This document shows, in pieces, positions 7,891 to 15,244 of a stretch of 64,000 bases of DNA. The stretch lies in NCBI RefSeq assembly GCF_037200945.1, contig NZ_JBBCGP010000001.1, positions 2,106,501 to 2,170,500 of the forward strand. The letters run 5' to 3'. The notes beneath the pieces were generated by a model. The model searched no databases. It saw only the letters and a list, made by a program, of their open reading frames with translations, and had not been told where the DNA came from. Both the position numbers and the translations under genes were made by a program. The stretch's first letter is position 1. Each line of letters opens with the position of its first letter. Origin of the DNA: Methylovirgula sp. Its GTDB lineage: Bacteria > Pseudomonadota > Alphaproteobacteria > Rhizobiales > Beijerinckiaceae.

Positions 7891-8537
7891 TGGCACGCCA
7901 CTCCCGCGCGAGGAGCGGCCGAGACCTACGGCGCAGGGCGCCGACCAAGCCGCCCTTCGAAAGGGTGTTGGTTGTCTGCGAAGGCGAAAAAACAGAGGTA
8001 AACTATTTTGAGGAGATCCGACAAGAGTCGAAGCTTCCCACGGTGCATGTGCGAATTATTCAAAGCCCTTTGGGAACCGAGCCACAGCAAATAGTGGAAG
8101 GCGCTGAGGCGGAGTTCTTAAAGTCAAAACGCTACGAAAGGATTTTTGTCGTTTTCGATCGCGACCAGCATCGGACTTATGCCGATGCGATTAAAATGGC
8201 CGAGGCGCGGAACCGCAGATATAGAAATGATGAGAACAGATTTGTATCTTTCAAGGCGATCGTTAGCGTTCCTTGCTTTGAATTGCGGCTTCTGTTGCAT
8301 TTCACAAATATCTTGGCGCCCATGCATCGCGATGAAGCTTTGGCGAAATTGAAGAAGCAACTGATCGGATACGAAAAGGGAAATGCCGGAACATATGCTG
8401 CAACGTTGCCGAACCTTGATGCCGCTACTAAGCGTGCGGCCGTGCTCAAACAACGATTCAGCCGACTTCCGGGGATAGAAGCTTATACCGACGTGCATGA
8501 ACTGGTGGGTTTTATGAAAACTCTAAAAAGCAAGTAG
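7890..8537 (+). CDS. RloB-family protein with TOPRIM-like motifs (defence effector candidate)
   Basis: A 215-residue protein starting at GTG 7890, whose first base is the last base of the previous stop codon. After a basic N-terminus (RARSGRDLRRR) it shows RVLVVCEGEKTE with Glu31 and IFVVFDRDQH with Asp90/Asp92: the Glu and DxD positions of a TOPRIM metal site, as in OLD-type nucleases and AriB. PCFELRLLLHF (128-138) is the RloB-family hallmark. In two-gene systems of this design the ATPase senses infection and the TOPRIM partner is the toxic nuclease. That assignment is by analogy; the sequence itself shows the fold signatures and the tight coupling. Confidence 0.8.
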   Translation: MARHSRARSGRDLRRRAPTKPPFERVLVVCEGEKTEVNYFEEIRQESKLPTVHVRIIQSPLGTEPQQIVEGAEAEFLKSKRYERIFVVFDRDQHRTYADAIKMAEARNRRYRNDENRFVSFKAIVSVPCFELRLLLHFTNILAPMHRDEALAKLKKQLIGYEKGNAGTYAATLPNLDAATKRAAVLKQRFSRLPGIEAYTDVHELVGFMKTLKSK

Positions 8538-8658
8538 TGCCGCGCCACTGGATTATATCTGATGGAAAGCGCAATTCGCCTTTCTATCGGCTCAATAGTC
8601 ATAGGGTCGTCGTCGCCCGCATCAGCCTTGTTAACGCGCCGGTCTAATGCCCGAGGCG

Positions 8659-9465
8659 CTATCCGGCGATGAGAAAGCGCGACTTGTGCTCAGGTTGTAG
8701 GAAGAAAAAATTCAAGATGTATTCCCTGGGCTCGCCACCGCGAAACTTGCGGGCGCTATCGCGTATCAATTTTTCTTTGGTCTGCAGGCTCGGCAGAATG
8801 TCGATATCAAGCTTTCTTAGTACCGCGCCTTCCAATGTATAATACGCCTCATATCCGCGCGCGCCGAGATATTCAAATACCTCGCGACAGTTTGGATTAT
8901 GTCTCTGCTCGATCTCTATCAGCAGGGCGGCTTTGCGCCGAGCAATCAAGCGATCCATCCCGAGCAGGACATTCATCTCAAACCCTTCGACGTCAATCTT
9001 AACGAAGTCGATCCTGTTAAAGTTGATTTGAGTGCCGAAGTCGTTGAATTGTGAGAGCTGCACTTTCTCAACGTCGACACTCTCGTACTCATTCGTACGC
9101 AGCGTACGCAGCGTTGCGAGGGCGTAGTCGATATCACCGCCTAGTCGCGGGAATGACATTTCTGCCTCGCCGTTTTCATTGCTTAGCGCCACGTTGAAGG
9201 CGGTCACGTTCGGCAACCTTAGATTTTGCAAGATATCGAACGAGTGCTTGGACGGCTCGAAGGCAAAGACGTGATTCGCGCGGCGGCTCAGCAAAATGCT
9301 GTAGGTTCCGGCGTGGGCGCCAACATCTACGCACTGATCGAATTTCATGTTTTTGAGAATATAAGTTTCTTGCTCGTACTGAGGCATGTGCGGCTGCACG
9401 TACCGGCGATAAGTCGTCTGCACCAGCATGGATTGTTTCAGACGGTTCTTTAAGGCACGAAGCAT
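8659..9465 (-). CDS. FkbM-family methyltransferase
   Basis: A 268-residue SAM-dependent methyltransferase. The SAM loop VDVGAHAGTYS lies at about 47-57, followed by the acidic FAFEPSKHSF; DFVKIDVEGFEMNVLLGM is the FkbM hallmark, and ALLIEIEQRHN lies near the end. FkbM enzymes O-methylate sugars or polyketides, often on surface glycans. There are no glycosyltransferases nearby to indicate the substrate. It points towards the defence pair and lies inside the accessory region, so horizontal acquisition is likely. The ATG at 9465 is the only sensible start, and length is normal. Confidence 0.75.
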   Translation of the reverse strand: MLRALKNRLKQSMLVQTTYRRYVQPHMPQYEQETYILKNMKFDQCVDVGAHAGTYSILLSRRANHVFAFEPSKHSFDILQNLRLPNVTAFNVALSNENGEAEMSFPRLGGDIDYALATLRTLRTNEYESVDVEKVQLSQFNDFGTQINFNRIDFVKIDVEGFEMNVLLGMDRLIARRKAALLIEIEQRHNPNCREVFEYLGARGYEAYYTLEGAVLRKLDIDILPSLQTKEKLIRDSARKFRGGEPREYILNFFFLQPEHKSRFLIAG

Positions 9466-9515
9466 GTCGAAACCCTCCCTGCGTCGTGCATGTTTTTGTC
9501 GAGTTTATTTAATTA

Positions 9516-9665
9516 TTGAGTGCCCAGGTCGCGAGCCTAGATCACGTTTTCGCGATAAGAGAAGTGATCGCAATTGAATCGAGAAGAAAGCAGCAGCCGA
9601 TCTCACGCTGGGACGTGATCGAGCGCGGCGATGAGGAATGGCCGGAGAACGGCAAGCCGCGCTAG
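9516..9665 (+). CDS. Short frame with a protein-like C-terminus (remnant or small gene)
   Basis: Forty-nine codons from TTG 9516 to TAG 9663. The last 30 residues (ISRWDVIERGDEEWPENGKP) read like a genuine protein end, whereas a stop codon just upstream prevents extension. There is no clear ribosome-binding site. It overlaps the end of the convergent gene at 9662 by 4 bases. Either a small phage-type protein or the 3' end of a deleted gene. Confidence 0.3.
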   Translation: MSAQVASLDHVFAIREVIAIESRRKQQPISRWDVIERGDEEWPENGKPR

Positions 9666-9931
9666 CTAATTACCAATGAAATAGCGTTCGCCAGAGCGGC
9701 GATTCCGGCGGCCAGGGCGGCCCAGCGATTCCAATAAGTCTGTTTGTCAGCAGTCTTTAAGATATCGACCTGACGACCGTCTTTTTCCCGTTGATGCAAC
9801 GCCCACGGGGTCATTCCCTGTTCGTCGACCTCGTTCGGGTCATAAGGCACACGCTGAACTGCAGCGTAAAACCACAAAGCGCACGATGTAAAACCTGACA
9901 CCGCTGCAATATCGAGAAGAACTGCTTTCAT
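9662..9931 (-). CDS. Small two-helix membrane protein, unknown
   Basis: An 89-residue protein starting at ATG 9931, which overlaps the upstream stop as ATGA; the longer frame to 10018 would overlap the previous gene heavily. Helix 1 covers about residues 3-24 and helix 2 about 68-88, joined by a polar segment containing DEQGMTPWALHQREKDGRQ. It looks like a small inner-membrane protein with a cytoplasmic or periplasmic loop. Last gene of the short leftward cassette headed by the IS-split zinc-ribbon gene. Confidence 0.55.
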   Translation of the reverse strand: MKAVLLDIAAVSGFTSCALWFYAAVQRVPYDPNEVDEQGMTPWALHQREKDGRQVDILKTADKQTYWNRWAALAAGIAALANAISLVIS

Positions 9932-10104
9932 GACAGATACCCGCGCGTGATAGCGCAAACGGGCCGGTGCACCGTATCGCCATCGACGTCGGTATATGAG
10001 CCGGGCGTCGCGTGGCATGCGGTTGCTGAGGCGATAGCGGGCGATAGAAGCAACAGCGACAGTGGAATGAGGATCCGTCGCAGCGTGTTTTTAGTTTTGA
10101 TCAT
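9928..10104 (-). CDS. Small exported protein, DUF3761-like start
   Basis: A 58-residue protein from ATG 10104 (AGGA about 10 bases upstream); an alternative ATG at 10131 would add nine residues. It has a clear signal peptide: basic start, hydrophobic LIPLSLLLLSPAIA, and an A-S-A cleavage region. The mature part is only ~32 residues and contains YTDVDGDTVHRPVC, which resembles the first half of DUF3761-type secreted proteins; the usual second half is missing. Coupled to the following gene by ATGA and overlapping the preceding gene's end by 14 bases. Confidence 0.5.
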   Translation of the reverse strand: MIKTKNTLRRILIPLSLLLLSPAIASATACHATPGSYTDVDGDTVHRPVCAITRGYLS

Positions 10105-10681
10105 AAATAGAGAGGTCCTGAACGGTTTCATTTTTCAGATCATAGGTACAAACTGCCGTCATATGAACCCAAGCCCCATATCCGTTTTGCAGCTGTAACT
10201 GGTCATCGGTAAGCGTCAGAATGCCGGTTCTTGGCGCGTCATCGCCGGTGCGGAATTTCGTAAAGTCTTCGCATAGAAACCCGGTACAGAATTTTGGGTC
10301 GCCATATTTATTGCGCCGCTTCACCTCTTCTTCGCAACCAACCTGAGCAGCACTGAGTGCGTGGGTACTATTGTTCGCAAGGTCTGAGTTGTCTTTGCAT
10401 GCTTTCCAATCGTCTGCGCACGTTGGCTGGCTTGGGGCGCTGGGCGCTGCCTCATCGGACTGCACCGTCGGGGAACTCTCGTTAGAAGAGTCAGTGGCGT
10501 TCGATTGTGCGGGCGCATTATTCTTGTTGCCGTTGCTGGTAACCGCCGCGGCAAAAATCCCCAACCCAAAAACCGCAAGAATGGCTAGGCAGCCGACTTT
10601 CGGAGAGGTGGGCTTCTTTGGTTTTTCGCTAACAGGCACGCTCGTCAGGCGGTTTCCGCAGGAAGAGCAAAAGGTGTCATT
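10091..10681 (-). pseudogene. 3' part of a zinc-ribbon membrane protein gene split by the IS
   Basis: The frame is open across the IS junction and reads NDTFCSSCGNRL, the second half of a zinc ribbon, at 10681-10646. A GTG at 10639 could still start a 182-residue truncated protein: a TM helix (VGCLAILAVFGLGIFAAAV), a Ser/Asn-rich linker, and a conserved domain (CADDWKACKDNSDL ... YGAWVHMTAVCTYDL) that resembles Rhizobiales hypothetical proteins. The missing start, MAINFCPKCQHPVG, is found on the far side of the IS at 12242-12199. Joining the halves gives the usual ten residues between the two CxxC pairs, but requires one extra base at the junction. Confidence 0.75.
10674..10681. repeat. 8-bp direct repeat, left copy (IS target duplication)
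   Basis: GTGTCATT directly outside the left IS end, identical to 12191-12198 outside the right end. A perfect pair of flanking repeats marks insertion by transposition. Eight bases is longer than the 3-5 usual for IS3-family elements. Confidence 0.75.
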
Positions 10682-10755
10682 TGTCCGTCGTCAGATAAAT
10701 TGAGACAGATGGGGGCCTGATTTAGCGGAGGCTCTGGGTCATCTGGGTTGTCATT

Positions 10756-11736
10756 TTAGGCTGCGGCTTTGCGATGCTGCAAGCGCCGCTGTTCGATAGT
10801 CTTTCGTTTGATCCTTTCTCGGTGCAGCAGGATGGTATGACCGCGTCCGAAGTAGACATCGGCCGGGGTAAGATTGGCAAGGCTCTCGTGATACCGCCGA
10901 TGATTGTAGCGCTCGACGAAGGTTGCGATCTGGGCTTCAAGATCGCCGGGCAGGAAGTAATTCTCCAGCAGAATGCGGTTCTTCAGGGTCTGGTGCCAGC
11001 GTTCGATTTTGCCCTGGGTCTGGGGATGACACGGCGCACCACGCGTATGATCCATGCCGCGATCCTGCAACCAGTCGGCCAGTTCTCCGGCGATGTAACA
11101 AGGCCCATTGTCGGACAGCAGGCGCGGCCGTTGATGCACCGTTGCCTGGTCGCAACCTGATGCGGCAAGCGCCAGGTTCAGCGTGTCGGTGACGTCCTCG
11201 GCTTTCATGGTGCTGCACAGCTTCCAGGCGATGATGTAACGGGAGAAGTCGTCCAGGATGGTGGAGAGGTAAAACCAGCCCCAGCCGATGACCTTCAAAT
11301 AGGTGAAGTCGGTCTGCCAGAGCTGGTTGGGCGCCGTCGTCTTGTCCTTGAACTCGTCAGCGGCCTTGATGATGATGAAGGCTGGGCTGGTGATCAGGTC
11401 ATTCGCCTTGAGCAGACGATAGACCGAAGCTTCCGAGACAAAATAGTCTTCTGTGTCGGTGAAGGTCACCGCGAGTTCCCGTGGCGACAGCTCGGGCTTG
11501 TCCAAGGCAAGATCGACGATCCGTTCCCGCACGGGCTCGGGAATGCGGTTCCACACCCGGCAAGGCCTTGGACTACGATCCTCGAGCGCTTCGACGCCGC
11601 CGGTCAGGAACCGATCATACCAGCGGTGGAAAGTGGCGCGTGGGATGCCGAGTTGTTCCAGCGTGCGCCGTGCCGGCAGGTGTGATCGCTCGACCAATCG
11701 GATGATCTCGAGCTTCTCCGAGGTGGGGTATCTCAT
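10756..11736 (-). CDS. IS3-like transposase OrfB (rve/DDE integrase)
   Basis: A 326-residue transposase, full length. An N-terminal helix-turn-helix (about 1-60: RRTLEQLGIPRATFHRWYDR) is followed by the retroviral-integrase core with the DDE triad visible as QTDFTYLKV, LSDNGPCY and QGKIERWHQTLK. The C-terminus has the YNHRRYHESLANLTPADVYFG signature. The ATG overlaps the stop of the orfA frame (ATGA), so OrfB may be made by coupling rather than by frameshift fusion. No internal stop or frameshift seen. Confidence 0.9.
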   Translation of the reverse strand: MRYPTSEKLEIIRLVERSHLPARRTLEQLGIPRATFHRWYDRFLTGGVEALEDRSPRPCRVWNRIPEPVRERIVDLALDKPELSPRELAVTFTDTEDYFVSEASVYRLLKANDLITSPAFIIIKAADEFKDKTTAPNQLWQTDFTYLKVIGWGWFYLSTILDDFSRYIIAWKLCSTMKAEDVTDTLNLALAASGCDQATVHQRPRLLSDNGPCYIAGELADWLQDRGMDHTRGAPCHPQTQGKIERWHQTLKNRILLENYFLPGDLEAQIATFVERYNHRRYHESLANLTPADVYFGRGHTILLHRERIKRKTIEQRRLQHRKAAA

Positions 11737-12106
11737 TCGTCGTCGCCCCCATCCGCGATCATGCTTTTTTTAAGCAATCGCAATTCCAGAGCCTGTTCGG
11801 CAACGACCTCCTTCAGATCGCGGGCTTCCTTGCGAAGCACCTTGACCTCGTCGGTGGTGGCGGCACGCGCCGTGTCACCGCCAGCCGCTTCTTGCCGGCT
11901 TCGAGGAATTCCTTCGACCAGTTGTAATAAAGGCTCTCGGCGATCCCTTCGCGCCGGCACAGCGCCGCGATCGATTCTTCACCACGCAATCCGTCCAGCA
12001 CGATGCGGATCTTCTCCTCCGCAGAGTATTGCCGACGCGTCTGGCGCCGGATGTCCTTCAGTACTTGTTCTGCCGGCGCTTTGCCCAGTCCGGATTTCTG
12101 CTTCAT
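11733..12106 (-). pseudogene. IS3-like orfA, frameshifted
   Basis: Starts at ATG 12106 (MKQKSGLGKAP) and encodes the usual HTH (YSAEEKIRIVLDGLRGEESI, LCRREGIAESLYYNWSKEF). After GKKRLA near 11881 the frame goes off; the expected leucine-zipper end (GDTARAATTDEVKVLRKEAR, ending ADGGDDE) continues in the -1 frame to the stop at 11733. One lost base in the GGCGGTGACAC region explains this. No A-rich slippery sequence is present there, so a programmed frameshift is unlikely. Confidence 0.75.
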
Positions 12107-12190
12107 CTTCGCTCCTTACGGCTACGATGAACCAGAAATCCTCCCTTCGTGAAGACCCTCAATTTGTCTCAGGGGTGCTGACGGCGAACA

Positions 12191-12198
12191 GTGTCATT
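12191..12198. repeat. 8-bp direct repeat, right copy (IS target duplication)
   Basis: GTGTCATT directly outside the right IS end; identical to the left copy at 10674-10681. Confidence 0.75.
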
Positions 12199-12242
12199 CG
12201 CCCAACGGGATGCTGACATTTCGGACAAAAATTAATCGCCAT
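12191..12242 (-). pseudogene. 5' fragment of the IS-split zinc-ribbon gene
   Basis: From ATG 12242 the frame reads MAINFCPKCQHPVGR and then enters the 8-bp repeat at the IS end. CPKC supplies the first CxxC pair of the zinc ribbon whose second pair (CSSC) lies beyond the IS at 10669-10658. No strong ribosome-binding site is visible. The two copies of GTGTCATT at 12191-12198 and 10674-10681 mark the break. Confidence 0.7.
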
Positions 12243-12453
12243 GTATCGAATAATGGCATAGCTTTAGATTAGATCAATAGAGTAATCGCAGCCACCCCCA
12301 AAGAGGCGCTCGGCATTTTCGCTGCGATTGTAGGGCTTTTAGCTTTGATCGTTTGGGGATCGACGTTGGCTCATCAGAACAAATACTCACCGAGTTCTTT
12401 CCCCGCGCCGTCGACGCCAGAGGCGGGTTACAACGCAAAGGACGGCGCAATCA
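12243..12453 (+). other. Intergenic stretch with a possible truncated one-helix protein
   Basis: On the plus strand an open frame from about 12270 reads ATPKEALGIFAAIVGLLALI then VWGSTLAHQ, a convincing membrane helix, but it has no ATG/GTG start (a TTG at 12345 lies inside the helix) and runs on into antisense of the autotransporter pseudogene. It is probably debris of a small membrane protein gene. Nothing else is recognisable. Confidence 0.3.
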
Positions 12454-14249
12454 TCACCACGTGTACCGAAGCGTCCCGGTGCCAGCATAGATATTGGCGT
12501 CACCTGCAAGCTCGCCGTCGAACTTGGCAATGATCGAGAGTGATGATGTGAGCCACAACTGCGCACCGTCGGAAACGAGCGCCGAGTTGTGCGGGGTTCT
12601 CGCGCCATAGACCGTAAAGTTTGCACCGGGCAAGGTCTGGAAGACAGCATCCAAAGACGGTGTGTTGGTGAAATCGTGCGCCCAGGCCGTGCGCGTAAAG
12701 AGATCGATCTTGGTCGCGGACGGCCCCGCGCCGAGGTACGTCACGGTATCGGCCCGGAACCCAACTTCCGTCCGCACGTCTGTCGCATCAGCGGAGTTGT
12801 AATTCAGACCGAAGCCCGCGCCGCCGATGTCGTTTTCGCTATAAGCCGGGGTGTGGAAGACCTGCGGCTGCACAGCCGCGTAGGGAACGATGGCGATCGG
12901 CGCCTGGAAGATCGGAAGTGGAATCGGCATTGCGAACGGCAGGCGATAGCCACCTTCGATACGCCCACCATAGCTTTGCGCGCCAAAATTGGCGGTCAGG
13001 GAATCGCCGAGAGCCTCGCGGTTGGTATTGATCCAATGATTGGCAAAGCCGAATGCACCGGCCACATAGAAACGATTGAACCGCGTCGCGCCATAGACGC
13101 CGGCCTGAATGGCGTCGCCCTGGCCGTTGCCGAGGCCGCTTGACAGATTCCATTGCAAGCCGGCGCCCGCGAGCGACAGGCCGACGACAGTGTCGGGATT
13201 GACGTGATAATCGACGCCGGCTGCAGATCCATACGCCGCAGCGTTAACATCATGGCTGGCCAAGCGATGCGTTTCCTGAGTAATTGCCGACGCCGCCGTA
13301 GCCTGCGACCCAAGCGGAATAATGCGGCTGATAGATCGGCGCTTCCGGTCCCTTCGTCACGGCCAGCGCCATCAAGGCTTTCTGAGCCGGCGTCGCATTC
13401 TGTTCCTGATCGGCATAGGCGAGTGCGCCGCCGTTGCTGGCGTAGGCCCCAGAGGCGTTGTCAGGGAAGCCGCTTCCGCCGCGTCCATCGACAAACGGGT
13501 CGAGCATGACCGACAAAAAGCCATTCATCATCTGGAAGGCAGCGTTATCAGCGCGGTCGAGGCTTCGCCCGAAAGCTGCGTCACCGCATTGCCGAGTTGA
13601 ACAGCCGAGAGGTTGTAGAGCGGGTTAAAACCGATCGACACCGTGCCGCCGGCGTTGGTGAACTTGTCGATCGCCCCGGCAACATTGCGTTCGTTTGGTC
13701 GGAGCGTTGGACGGAAGCTCAGGGGAGAGCAACGTCGGCGCGAAAAGAAGGTCGAGCAGAACAATCGAATTATTGTCGAACGAAAGTCCCTGCCAATTGA
13801 TGGAGACAGAATCAGACGTGAAGGTTACGTCGCTTTCCGTTAACCCAGCCATGTTGGACTTTGAATCGATCTCCACGCCCGTGATTTTGGTCTTTGGGTC
13901 GGTCTTCGTGAGCACTGTAAAGACAGGGGCCATTAAATGCTGCGGGCGTCCAAGTACCCCCGCCTGTGTCAAACGTGAGAGAAATAGCGTCGGAGCTTAC
14001 AGATGCGTTGCCACGGCCACCGACATCATCATTGTTGAAGGTAGCGGTCGGTGTGACGCCGGACGCGGAACTAGAATTAACATCACTGAGTGATGGGAAA
14101 TAATATGTGAGGTTAATTGTATCGCCGGCCAAGCCAGCCGCCTGCGCAGCGGGAATAATAGCAGTGGTTATTGCAAAAGCTGTCAGCAGTCTCTTGGCTA
14201 CCGATGAAGTTCTTGCTGGCAAACGGCCGCGATAGGTGGCGGCGTTCAT
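12454..14249 (-). pseudogene. Autotransporter (type V secretion) gene with several frameshifts
   Basis: Read right to left: ATG 14249, signal peptide (LLTAFAITTAIIPAAQA), short passenger, then the stalk motif RPNERNVAGAIDKFTNAGG and NPLYNLSAVQLGNAVTQLSGEAST, and a beta-barrel ending LRYTW, as expected for outer-membrane autotransporters. The parts lie in different frames: breaks occur near 13932, 13690, 13543 (followed by an early stop) and 13259. Restoring single bases rejoins the expected text at several junctions, for example GEAST to DNAAFQMMNGFL. The passenger is unusually short. A dead gene, unless the breaks are sequencing errors. Confidence 0.8.
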
Positions 14250-14324
14250 TACAATGCCGGTTGCCCGTTCGTTATTGCGATTTCCGAATAACGTGCGGCA
14301 GAAACGAAGGCGCCCCATCGAATT

Positions 14325-14333
14325 CCCCCCCCC
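14325..14333. repeat. Homopolymer tract of nine C (G on the coding strand)
   Basis: A run of nine C lies about 75 bases upstream of the autotransporter start. Poly-G/C tracts of this length slip during replication and often control phase-variable surface genes. The same tract is prone to sequencing error. The downstream gene is broken anyway, so any switch is relic. Confidence 0.5.
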
Positions 14334-14525
14334 AGAATAAATAAATCAATTCGGGGAGTTAAATCGCGGTTTCACCAGAAATCTACGGAGAAAGCCGCGT
14401 TTTGCTCCGAAATGGGCGCGAGCGGTGCGTTTGGTCCGGGGTAGTAGCAGGGTTGCAACATTCGGTTGCCGCTATTTCTTGGTGCGAGCCTTTCGGCTCC
14501 CACGAGAACTTCGCCACGCGCGTCG

Positions 14526-14939
14526 CTACTTCTTGGGCTTCGCGAGGCTCGTCCGCTTGTTTTTGAGCTTGGTGACGGCCTCACGCTTGTGGGCGCGCTC
14601 TAATGTCCGCATGCCGCCAGCAGGCGTCCGCGCGGACGGTCCTTCGGACCCAACCAAATCGTCCTCGATAGTGTCGATGCGACGGGTAAGGTCGGCGGCG
14701 TTATCTGGCGTTTTTCCCAACCGCTCGCCTGCGCCGCCTTCGGGGCCAGCGGCCACAAACACGACGCCAGCAGATTCGAAGGCCATTTTAATTCCCAGAA
14801 GATTGTTATGCGTCGGCGCGCGACGGCCTTTCTCGAAGTCGCGGATTGTAGAAAGGCCGAGATGGCTTTCGACTGCGAGTTGTTCCTGAGACCACTCTAC
14901 GAGGCCGCGAGCAGCGCGGGATTGGGCGGCTGAAATCAT
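14526..14939 (-). CDS. XRE-family HTH regulator
   Basis: A 137-residue protein. ATG at 14939 (MISAAQSRAARGL) matches where XRE proteins of this type usually begin; upstream residues in the longer frame look non-coding and cover the promoter region. Residues 5-60 form the HTH (LVEWSQEQLAVESHLGLSTI, RDFEKGRRAPTHNNLLGI), followed by the FESAGVVFV turn common in Rhizobiales Cro/CI-like regulators. The C-terminal 60 residues are charged and Lys-rich. It is divergent from two small genes at 15056 and 15237, which it may repress. Confidence 0.75.
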   Translation of the reverse strand: MISAAQSRAARGLVEWSQEQLAVESHLGLSTIRDFEKGRRAPTHNNLLGIKMAFESAGVVFVAAGPEGGAGERLGKTPDNAADLTRRIDTIEDDLVGSEGPSARTPAGGMRTLERAHKREAVTKLKNKRTSLAKPKK

Positions 14940-14990
14940 CAGCGGTTTATAGCAGGCCCGGCGCATATTGTCGATTACCGACGAAAAGCG

Positions 14991-15019
14991 TTGACAATAA
15001 TTTTGCTCGACGGTATTCG
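14991..15019 (+). promoter_or_regulatory. Candidate promoter for the 15056 gene
   Basis: TTGACA at 14991-14996, a 17-base spacer, then TATTCG at 15014-15019: a perfect -35 with a weak -10, which would fit an activatable or repressible promoter in the gap shared with the XRE regulator. The ribosome-binding site AAGGAG follows at 15043-15048. Confidence 0.4.
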
Positions 15020-15055
15020 TTGATTGTAGATTATTTCCGTCGAAGGAGAACCCCA

Positions 15056-15244
15056 ATGCCGAACAACACCGTTCGGGCAAGCGCCATCGGCTTGCCTAAC
15101 ACCGACGAACCCACCTTCACCCTTACCGACGCCGGCAGGGCTTACCTTCTGCTCGAAGACATCGCCGCCGCCAGCGTCGACTTGACGCCCGATATCGCCG
15201 CCGAACTCGCGACGCTCACAGCAGGAGGGCAGGCGAATGTGTGA
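15056..15244 (+). CDS. Small acidic hypothetical protein
   Basis: A 62-residue protein with a strong AAGGAG site 7 bases before ATG 15056 (an earlier in-frame start at 15020 has none). Sequence: PNNTVRASAIGLPNTDEPTF, an aromatic middle, then a predicted helix (LLLEDIAAASVDLTPDIAAE). It overlaps the next gene by 8 bases. No known domain. Divergence from an XRE regulator and small size are compatible with a phage or plasmid accessory pair; a toxin-antitoxin role cannot be claimed. Confidence 0.55.
   Translation: MPNNTVRASAIGLPNTDEPTFTLTDAGRAYLLLEDIAAASVDLTPDIAAELATLTAGGQANV

Larger units (their letters stand above)
10682..12190 (-). mobile_element. IS3-like insertion sequence, 1509 bp
   Basis: The ends are imperfect inverted repeats beginning TG and ending CA: the right end read inward, TGTTCGCCGTCAG, matches the left end, TGTCCGTCGTCAG; after six unlike bases both continue TGAGACA, then further partial identity. 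The element encodes orfA (frameshifted) and an intact DDE transposase orfB on the minus strand. It is flanked by perfect 8-bp repeats and interrupts a zinc-ribbon membrane protein gene. The perfect repeats suggest a fairly recent insertion, yet the orfA lesion suggests it may no longer move on its own. Confidence 0.85.
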
